From: Phoronis australis | Lineage: Eukaryota > Phoronida > Phoronidae | Direction of reading: 5' to 3' | Assembly (NCBI GenBank): GCA_002633005.1 | Contig: NMRA01000373.1 | Location: forward strand, 1 to 64,000 | Length of the DNA: 64,000 bases | Part shown: positions 61,401-64,000 of the stretch, piece after piece | Layout: every line of letters begins with the position of its first letter | Position numbering within the stretch: the stretch's first letter is position 1 | Program-made: the position numbers and the translations under genes | The notes under the pieces: model-generated | The model's database searches: none | The model's input: the letters and a program-made list of their open reading frames with translations, nothing else | What the model was told of the DNA's origin: nothing

Positions 61401-63401
61401 AGCTAGGATTCATAAAATTTACGCTTTGTGACGAATTTTTAGCCTATGACAGTCTTTCTACAAAATTGTGGTGCATTGCTATGAACTTCCGTTGTTAAAT
61501 TACGATAATTTTTCAAAAAATTGTGCTCATCACAGGGCGAAAACTTGCCGACTGATGCGTCGCCGCTGAATCGCCATCGTCAATAGGAAAACTTGTACTC
61601 TTGAATAAAAATATAGTTTCGACTCAACAAATTACCTGAAATCTTCCTGATGTTTTACAATTTTTAAAGTTCATGTGGAGTCCAGATTAATTGCGATTAA
61701 GTCCAAATGTGCGCTACATCGTACTCCACAACAAGAGAAAAATCTCTGGATGAACACACATGTTGTTGTCACGTGACGTTTGTTTTGAAGGTCGTCTGTG
61801 TATGAGAGTGAGTGAGCGTGCGTGTGCGGGTCATCGACGATAGACTTTTTTGTTACAAAAGGCGGAGGATTATGCAAGAAAATGGCGTTTACTAGATTGT
61901 TTTTCACTTAAACGGCTGTAACGTGCAAGGTGAGTGCTGGTTAACTCACAGATTTTGTGTGCACAGGCCGACTGTCGTTAGCTCTGCCGTGGAGTATTAA
62001 TAGTCCAAGGCTCGATCTACATGTTGGGGACGAAATGAACTACCCGGGCTGTGTGAAATTTCTGGGTCTAACGGAGACACTGACGCAGTGGTCAGCCAGC
62101 TCGCTGTATCAAGACTATAGTCAAAATCCAAATTCGTTTTATCGTGTCCCTGTCAATAATAACGGCATGCTAAAGCCTTCTTAATTTTCGTACTTCAGGA
62201 ACATAACAATCACGTGTTTTGTACACATACGCGCACGCCGCAGATCACATCTCGGAAATTGCCGATTTGACGGATGACAATGAATGAACACAATGAAATT
62301 AACAACGTCGTTTTACAGCTTGTAAGATTCATAATAAACGTACGTACTTTGAATATTGCAATGCATGTGTTCCAAAATCTAAATAACTTGGGTCCTATAT
62401 TTTTGAATTAGTGCGCGCCGAATGAAAGTAATCGTGAGTGTTGCTGTGTTGCAAAATCTCTTATCCTGGGCCGATTTGAAAATTCAAAGTTGTACTCATA
62501 TTTGTTTTCGCTCCTCTTTTCAAATATTACAGTAAAAACTACGTAAAACTCTCTCCATAAAAAGAACAGTCTGCTAGCTAGATTGTAATCAGCTGATCAT
62601 ATCCGCATGAGCGAAGCCAATTATCCTCGCTCGTGACTCGATGACTAGAGCACCTTGGCGGCATCCCTTTGATCGGGAGCCGAGTGCGACTCAGCCAAGG
62701 TGGATAAATACGGTCTAGTTCAATTTTCCATACCCCACCGTTTACCTTAACCACTGGGGTTAGGACCAATCTTATTTAGTGGGAATGTTCATAGCATGGT
62801 CCATGATATATCACAGTGTTTTATAGCTGTGAAGTCCTCGCTAATGCCATAATTGCTCTACTCCTCATAACACGACCTTAGATTGGATTTCCTGAAAAAA
62901 AGCAGCATGACTTGTTGTACAAATAGGATGAAGTACATGTATAAGGTACCATGGCACGAGCCGAGTTTCTAACGATTTAATGTCAACAGAATGTTGCAGT
63001 CGCACAAGATGTACAGGGACAAAAACTTGTAGCTGAAGACAATAACTCTACTGTATGGACTGAATGTACCAGCCTCTATACTAACATCTGAGTTTTCTTG
63101 GAGAACCTGATGTTTCAACTCTGTCAAATGGTACAGTCACAAAGAAATCAACCAATAATACGAGAGAACACGTAACGTTACACCTACATTTCCAGCTAGC
63201 GGGTGGCGAGGAATACAAATATCCCAAAGAACTCTAACCGTAACAAGATCGACTGGCATGTAGACAGTACCTTCACTGTATGCTCTACATCAGAGAAGGA
63301 TCCAATGCTGTCGATAACACGAACGATGATGAACACATTGTGGTTATTGGATTCTAGTCCAGCTGGCAGTCTTATGGGTTGACTTGACTGAGGTTGAGTA
63401 T
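27353..63401 (-). CDS. Polycystin-1-family membrane protein (REJ-GAIN/GPS-PLAT-11TM), N-terminus outside the window
   Basis: Twenty-four exons join in phase: 63401-63271, 60679-60479, 59028-58901, 58173-58056, 57771-57698, 55484-55236, 54967-54815, 54519-53948, 52918-52720, 50782-50558, 50023-49779, 49344-49212, 48549-47665, 47157-46940, 46110-45906, 40835-40670, 40224-40105, 34467-34183, 33753-33590, 32066-31908, 30166-29911, 28460-28265, 27953-27877, 27495-27353. The visible protein is 1,766 residues. Order: REJ-type end (1-43), stalk (44-541), GAIN end and GPS (543-630), TM1, PLAT (about 690-809), TM2-TM5 region, TOP domain (about 1246-1436), last six TMs and pore region, short coiled-coil tail. 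Such proteins sit in plasma or ciliary membranes, pair with polycystin-2-type channels and act in sensing or, in some lineages, fertilisation. The paralogue (PKD1, PKD1L2, PKD1L3 or PKDREJ type) cannot be fixed without the N-terminus. Confidence 0.92.
28566..29748. repeat. Tandem duplication of 553 bp around a single N
   Basis: Bases 28644-29195 recur at 29197-29748 with about three substitutions and one indel. The lone N is at 29196, exactly at the junction. Within each copy the start and end also share an older, more diverged repeat (TTATTGCCTATCTTACCAGA at about 28998 and 29551, with a related partial unit at 28570). Plus-strand ORFs of 93 and 75 codons appear twice because of the duplication and are not genes. 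The repeat lies wholly in a polycystin intron. Confidence 0.85.
29911..33753 (-). CDS. Polycystin exons: voltage-sensor-like spans to S5/pore (3 exons)
   Basis: Exons 33753-33590 (GSYMFFVMAIEIITGLTILY), 32066-31908 (ESWNIVELIQVCLNVITFSL) and 30166-29911 (LYSYFLALILFLVTVKVLKL, NKKMSMFSLTLRTALGPISN, FMIVFSVFLLAYAQLAYLCF, FHSFITAVETLLVMLL). These match the polycystin channel module through the pore helix. Junction phases are 0, 0 and 1. Confidence 0.88.
31528..31880 (+). repeat. Interspersed repeat family member (AGGACCTTATCAAC end)
   Basis: Starts AGGACCTTATCAACTAG and includes CTCAGTAAAAGTACACATTC, TTTTTGACTTTATACCA, AAAAGTGGAACATTTTAAAA and GATCTGATCAGCCATTTTCC. The first half recurs at 35021-35130 (+), the second half at 39410-39600 (+), and both in inverted form at 51030-51635. 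Ends related to TTATGTAGGACCTTATCAAC or its complement also occur near 40855, 39575 and 51617, suggesting short terminal inverted repeats. No coding capacity. Confidence 0.6.
34183..40835 (-). CDS. Polycystin exons: extracellular TOP (polycystin) domain (3 exons)
   Basis: Exons 40835-40670, 40224-40105 and 34467-34183. They encode YFDNFWQWMELTVLPGLYRT, which matches the FWxWxxxVLLPxLY start of the domain, then CIVPSVMSNIVNECRPGYNL, TEWQFQSAIRLDGYPHHGIL and WLDLHTRAVFVEFVLYNANL, the strands that pack over the channel in polycystin-2 structures. The two introns are large (0.4 and 5.6 kb); the second holds the recombinase element. Confidence 0.85.
35021..35130 (+). repeat. Fragment of the AGGACCTTATCAAC repeat family
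   Basis: CACCTTATCAACAAGTTTAG, TATTTAACTCAGCAAAAAT and TTTTTGACTTTATACCA align with 31530-31640. Only the first half is present. Confidence 0.55.
36030..36350 (+). repeat. Tandem repeats upstream of the recombinase frames
   Basis: Units resembling GGTAACACCTTGGGTGTTTA then CTTCAGTTTAC occur near 36030, 36115, 36185 and (diverged) 36310. They belong to the C/T-rich element and may be its leader or internal repeats. Confidence 0.55.
38265..38655 (+). repeat. Direct repeat of about 190 bp downstream of the recombinase
   Basis: GTCTTCCACGGCTATAAGCA at about 38273 recurs as GTCTTCCGCGGCTATAAGCA at about 38460. Both are followed by ATACTGTATAG, TTTTTCACCCTAGAGCGCCT and TACATTTTCGTTGTTGCGCC. Ngaro and PAT elements carry split direct repeats at their 3' ends (family knowledge), so this may be part of the element's terminus. 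Confidence 0.65.
39410..39600 (+). repeat. Fragment of the AGGACCTTATCAAC repeat family (right half)
   Basis: Reads GATAGCCCCTCATACAAAAG, TGGAACATTTTAAAAACAAA and CCGATCAGCCATTTCTGAGA and ends TAGGGTCCTACATAACCTTA. The text matches 31725-31880 and, inverted, 51030-51170. Confidence 0.6.
39730..39826 (+). repeat. Three-unit 32-bp minisatellite
   Basis: Units CCTCTGAGCCTGTGGTATTT plus ACCCACAATGCT start at 39730, 39762 and 39794 and are nearly identical, so the array is young. It lies in the intron upstream of the 40105 exon's splice donor region. Confidence 0.8.
41239..43934. mobile_element. Possible hAT-like element interrupted by a second element
   Basis: The left end is CAGGGATATACTTAGCAACT, followed by CGCCC-rich text. 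The right end on the minus strand is CAGGGCTCGACATGATGAAA. Both start CAGGG, the usual hAT-type end, but the inverted repeat is poor and no 8-bp target duplication was found. The interior between 42228 and 43764 is another element. No transposase was recognised. Confidence 0.35.
42228..43764. mobile_element. 1.5-kb element with 26-bp terminal inverted repeats
   Basis: Left end TACCGTATTCGCCGTAATAA then CCGCCC. The right end on the minus strand is TACCGTATTCACCGTAATAA then CCGCCC. There is one mismatch in 26 bases, and subterminal GGGCGCTTA / GGGGGGCGCTTAT blocks are on both sides. Contained ORFs (for example 43039-43356) have no recognisable domain, so it is non-autonomous. A second, diverged partial copy is at 61305-61820. 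Confidence 0.75.
44041..44160 (-). repeat. Repeat shared (inverted) with 61850-61950
   Basis: On the minus strand the text GATTGTTTTTCACTTAAG, ACGGCTGCAAC and AAGGTGAGTGTCGGTT parallels GATTGTTTTTCACTTAAACG, GCTGTAACGTGC and AAGGTGAGTGCTGGTT at 61885-61945. It lies just outside the inverted-repeat element, so it is a separate or neighbouring mobile sequence. Confidence 0.5.
45015..45415 (-). mobile_element. LINE endonuclease-domain fragment
   Basis: Read on the minus strand, one frame gives LMDELMESDIIGIREIW and KENGQFKHAFDGFGAFEN, and after a frameshift near 45270 a second gives SGIVVVFVKAALYKSVINTF, AFNRDKEILYILTYVVPESS and GILKLEENISEIQ. This follows the apurinic-endonuclease domain of non-LTR retrotransposons (blocks like D-I-I-G-I-x-E-T-W ... 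S-G-G-I ... Y-I-P-P-x-S-S). The catalytic Glu block is REIW instead of ETW. No reverse transcriptase follows, so this is a dead fragment in the sense orientation of the host intron. Confidence 0.65.
45906..47157 (-). CDS. Polycystin exons: end of the first TM block, cytosolic linker, span before the TOP domain (2 exons)
   Basis: Exons 47157-46940 and 46110-45906. They complete a span (VLILALFYALVIKR), give an acidic cytosolic linker (DSDKDEEAQPLTDQEEYLHV), and enter the next membrane block (IVREIVFYILFMMLLSVCAY SNRD). The phase 2 junction (AG|G) restores Arg. The extracellular TOP domain starts after this. Confidence 0.82.
46165..46300. repeat. Minisatellite beside a polycystin splice acceptor
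   Basis: Four and a half units of ATGAACAGAGGGATGACTGG start at about 46165, 46197, 46225, 46257 and 46288 (spacing 28-32). The array begins about 55 bases upstream of the exon at 46110 on the transcribed strand, so it occupies the branch-site neighbourhood. Confidence 0.8.
47665..48549 (-). CDS. Polycystin long exon: TM2 to TM4 region with basic cytosolic loop
   Basis: An 885-base exon, phase 0-0. It starts IDRIIPIAGRMELTSFNHLF, gives a first span (VTCCLSLLFLTMTANILFYD), another (VFTLDSIYTGLISSLIMFPI into SLVIVTIFRM), then about 120 residues of charged cytosolic loop rich in Lys/Arg/Ser, and a final pair of hydrophobic segments (PWWFVIFGYILCYGSVAGAF, then SLVESIFFTQPIKVI). The arrangement follows the family. 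Confidence 0.88.
48592..48640 (-). repeat. Trinucleotide tail of a retroelement
   Basis: (ATA)n followed by AACTTTATTTAAAGAGGATA on the plus strand, that is TATCCTCTTTAAATAAAGTT then (TTA)n on the minus strand. Such tails end CR1/L2-type elements or SINEs borrowing their 3' ends (general knowledge). The body, if any, is unclear. Confidence 0.45.
49212..50023 (-). CDS. Polycystin exons for the PLAT/LH2 domain (2 exons)
   Basis: Exons 50023-49779 and 49344-49212 join in phase 2. They encode YEITLWTGFRTNGGTTAKVS, SGDEGETKPRLLRD, RGAIDSFLVTVPQSLGKLSH and VWHDNSGKSPSWFFSRMLVQ ... QWLAVEEDDGL. This is the cytosolic first loop of polycystin-1 proteins, a beta sandwich that binds lipids and Ca2+ (family knowledge). 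All hallmark blocks are present. Confidence 0.9.
50558..50782 (-). CDS. Polycystin exon: GPS autoproteolysis site and TM1
   Basis: Encodes THCHCNHLTSFASSFYVP, the C-x-C-N-H-L-T signature at which GAIN domains cut themselves between Leu and Thr, followed by a hydrophobic span (ICFVFGIFVMAIYLVVVIWA) and the basic stop-transfer ARYADKKDLQK. The His-Leu-Thr triad is intact, so self-cleavage is expected. The exon is 75 codons, phase 0-0. Confidence 0.9.
51030..51635 (-). repeat. Inverted, near-complete copy of the AGGACCTTATCAAC repeat family
   Basis: On the minus strand it starts TTATGTAGGACCTTATCAAC at about 51630 and ends with ACCCCTCATGCAAATGTAG, GGTATCTGAAAGTTTTATAA and TCTGATCAGCC near 51035. 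At about 600 bases it is the longest copy seen. It lies in the intron between the GPS exon and the exon at 52720. Confidence 0.5.
52720..52918 (-). CDS. Polycystin exon: last GAIN strands before the GPS
   Basis: Encodes TERKDFYFGVRAVNSSSLIG and SAACQYFDKVVNDWSTEGCQ. The C..W...GC arrangement just before the cleavage site is the conserved part of the GPS motif (first Cys and Trp). Phase 2 to 0; borders are TTTCAG and CAG|GTAGGC. Confidence 0.8.
53500..53900 (+). repeat. Interspersed repeat shared with 60.79 and 62.83 kb
   Basis: TTGGTTTCAACTCCAGGCCA and AAATCTAGTCCACT recur as TTGGTTTCAAATCCAGACAA and CAATCTAGTCCACTG at 60807-60849. The later part (ATGAAGCCATTGCTGATGTA, GCTCTACTC) resembles GTGAAGTCCTCGCTAATGCC, GCTCTACTC at 62830-62866. 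No coding capacity. Confidence 0.45.
53948..54519 (-). CDS. Polycystin exon with N-glycosylation-dense insert
   Basis: A 572-base exon (phase 0 to 2) starting QKNAKPLEPVCGL and ending CFIDNVLLKL. Between these lies a segment of about 90 residues made of Asn, Ser, Thr and Gly with about a dozen NxS/T sequons (for example LSNSTILNMTGNAT and MYSNSTTNSTQTNIS). The flanking parts (MIVHRTILPPQSSFVILVAA; VIIFVIFIKAG) are beta-like and read as GAIN strands, so the glycan-rich part is probably an extended loop inserted into the GAIN domain (inference). Confidence 0.8.
54815..54967 (-). CDS. Polycystin exon: beta-rich stalk segment
   Basis: A 51-codon phase 0-0 exon encoding VVFQPSNPFTFSARSVNITS through IEVFIQ, probable GAIN subdomain B strands. 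It contains two sequons (NIT, NVT). The 3' splice site is CTTTTTTTTCTAG; the 5' splice site is CAG|GTACCC. Confidence 0.7.
55236..60679 (-). CDS. Polycystin exons for the REJ-to-GAIN stalk (5 exons)
   Basis: Exons 60679-60479, 59028-58901, 58173-58056, 57771-57698 and 55484-55236. They encode an alpha-helical stalk: VVYDFNTLDDVKPYVIGSDS, ILDICSDAIFGHNSVDDFYS, KKLHGLYDSLLEHLINEGAN, NLINCARYSLTNKEETNATA and VKELMAAIDTVSKTISDIKV. The repeated hydrophobic helices fit the helical subdomain A of a GAIN fold and the region before it. Splice sites are canonical and phases match (0,0,1,0,0). The 3' limit of the 59028 exon is certain to about one base. Confidence 0.75.
56985..57650 (+). mobile_element. 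Remnant of the tyrosine-recombinase element family
   Basis: A plus-strand frame reads IGTATLAASLGISNQVIQCM and GCRKSDALKK, aligning with IGTATSAATIQIPDSTIQRM and GCWKSDSLKT of the 37-38 kb element. Here the HxxR box is HSIC, so H is kept and R is lost, and the Trp is Arg. C/T-rich 3' sequence with GTTGTTGCAGCCTACC follows, as in the larger copy. It lies in the intron between 55484 and 57698. Confidence 0.65.
59657..59750. repeat. TG-rich microsatellite
   Basis: Imperfect (TG)n with CATG/CATA interruptions. A minus-strand His/Thr-rich ORF across it is spurious. Confidence 0.9.
61305..61820 (+). mobile_element. Diverged partial copy of the TACCGTATT element
   Basis: It begins TACTGTATTGGCTCTAATAA and shares long matches with 42228-42780, for example GGGTAAAATCGGAAGCTAGG, TTGTGGTGCATTGCTAT and GTTGTTGTCACGTGACGTTT. 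The right end was not found, so it is truncated or rearranged. Confidence 0.65.
62600..62770 (-). repeat. Possible tRNA-derived SINE
   Basis: On the minus strand CCTTGGCTGAGTCGCACTCG contains a box-A-like TGGCTGAGTCG, followed by GCTCCCGATCAAAGGGATGC and, about 55 bases on, a weak box-B-like CATCGAGTC. This spacing suits an RNA polymerase III promoter. No tRNA fold can be drawn and no poly-A tail is seen. Confidence 0.35.
63271..63401 (-). CDS. Polycystin exon: end of REJ region
   Basis: Enters in phase 1 after CGCTTAG and encodes VFIIVRVIDSIGSFSDVEHT, the pattern of the last REJ beta-sandwich strands (VRVxDSxGS). It ends at AAG|GTACTG in phase 0. Further upstream exons are expected beyond 64000. 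Confidence 0.75.
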
Positions 63402-64000
63402 CTAAGCGACAGAAACTGAGAATTATGTGGGGGGGTAATGTTCTTCAAATTCCTAATTTATTTTTGAAAGAGTGCAGAAATAGTCATCTTTCAAATTTCT
63501 GACATACTACAGTCATAAAAGTTTCACACTTTGATCGTAGCAAGATGATAATTTTTTCTCAATAATTTTTACCAGAATTTCACGACAAATAAAATTTCCC
63601 TTGTATGCCATTTTTTGTTCACATTCGAAACAGATTTTCCACTTGATTGCAACAAACACAACAGCAACTCAGAGCCGTTATGTACCCATGTTGTGGAATG
63701 AGTAACCTGGTGGCCTCATGGGGCCTGCGAGGCTACAGCTGTGTCCTTATCAGTTTGACAGTGGCAAACCAACATAGTCCAGCTCTCTTATTGTCTGCTT
63801 CCATGTGATAAGTTCACGGAATCCAGCAATTACGTTGCTAACAGCACGACTGACGCTAACCCAAATACTATTTGCAAACGACTTTCAACAAATGTCATGA
63901 AGCAGATGTGTTTTGTATGAAATACTTCCACCAAAAAAAAACTTTGAATGGAGAAAATCGGTTGACTTTCAAAGAAATTAGTCTTAGTTTTCACCCCTTG
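63402..64000. other. Upstream intron of the polycystin gene
   Basis: No exon was recognised between the 63401 splice site and the window edge. The next REJ exons should lie beyond it. Confidence 0.5.

Noticed and set aside
61957-62184. 75-codon plus-strand ORF near the 61-kb element
   Set aside because: No domain; it adjoins mobile sequence and could be part of it.
1-64000. CRISPR arrays, rRNA, phage or bacterial insertion sequences
   Set aside because: No regularly spaced short repeats with unique spacers, no rRNA-like sequence and no prokaryotic gene layout were seen; the genes are clearly spliced.

Overview
The window looks like nuclear DNA from an invertebrate animal, probably marine. 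It is AT-rich and intron-rich. Introns have GT/AG borders, with the polypyrimidine tract before each 3' splice site. Intergenic and intronic space is filled with many small, decayed transposable elements. The sequence alone does not fix the phylum: a deuterostome, lophotrochozoan or cnidarian would all fit. No rRNA, credible tRNA, CRISPR array or bacterial-style operon was seen. All gene models below are hand-joined exons, checked for splice dinucleotides and reading-phase continuity.

Left part (1-15.8 kb): a minisatellite lies at 1.76-2.06 kb. A minus-strand gene, 2.47-7.41 kb, has four visible exons and encodes a Ser/Thr/Pro-rich, probably disordered protein of unknown family. A promoter-like CCAAT/GC-box/ATGGCGGC cluster sits inside its last intron on the plus strand. 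Several short inverted-repeat elements follow (7.5, about 9.0-9.6 and 11.4 kb), and then a small plus-strand ORF with a signal-peptide-like start at 12.65 kb.

Middle part (15.8-27.3 kb): a plus-strand gene for O6-alkylguanine DNA alkyltransferase (MGMT) has three coding exons and carries the PCHRV active-site motif. Its 4.7-kb first coding intron is mostly two copies of an element with hairpins at both ends and an internal array of CTAG-centred motifs. A third copy lies inverted at 24.77-26.31 kb. The motif closely resembles the CTCF core.

Right part (27.35-63.40 kb, continuing past the window): one minus-strand gene for a polycystin-1-family protein. Twenty-four exons join in phase to 1,766 residues: end of a REJ region, a very N-glycosylation-rich exon, GAIN domain with GPS site, first membrane span, PLAT domain, remaining membrane spans with the extracellular polycystin (TOP) domain, and a short C-terminal coiled coil. 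Its introns hold a decayed tyrosine-recombinase element (35.4-39.2 kb) and a remnant of the same family (57 kb), an apparent nested pair of inverted-repeat elements (41.2-43.9 kb), a LINE endonuclease fragment (45 kb), an interspersed repeat family with several copies, several minisatellites, and a 99% identical 553-bp tandem duplication joined at a single N, probably an assembly artefact.

The three genes have no obvious shared pathway. The main structural theme is repeated invasion of introns by elements that leave splice sites intact.
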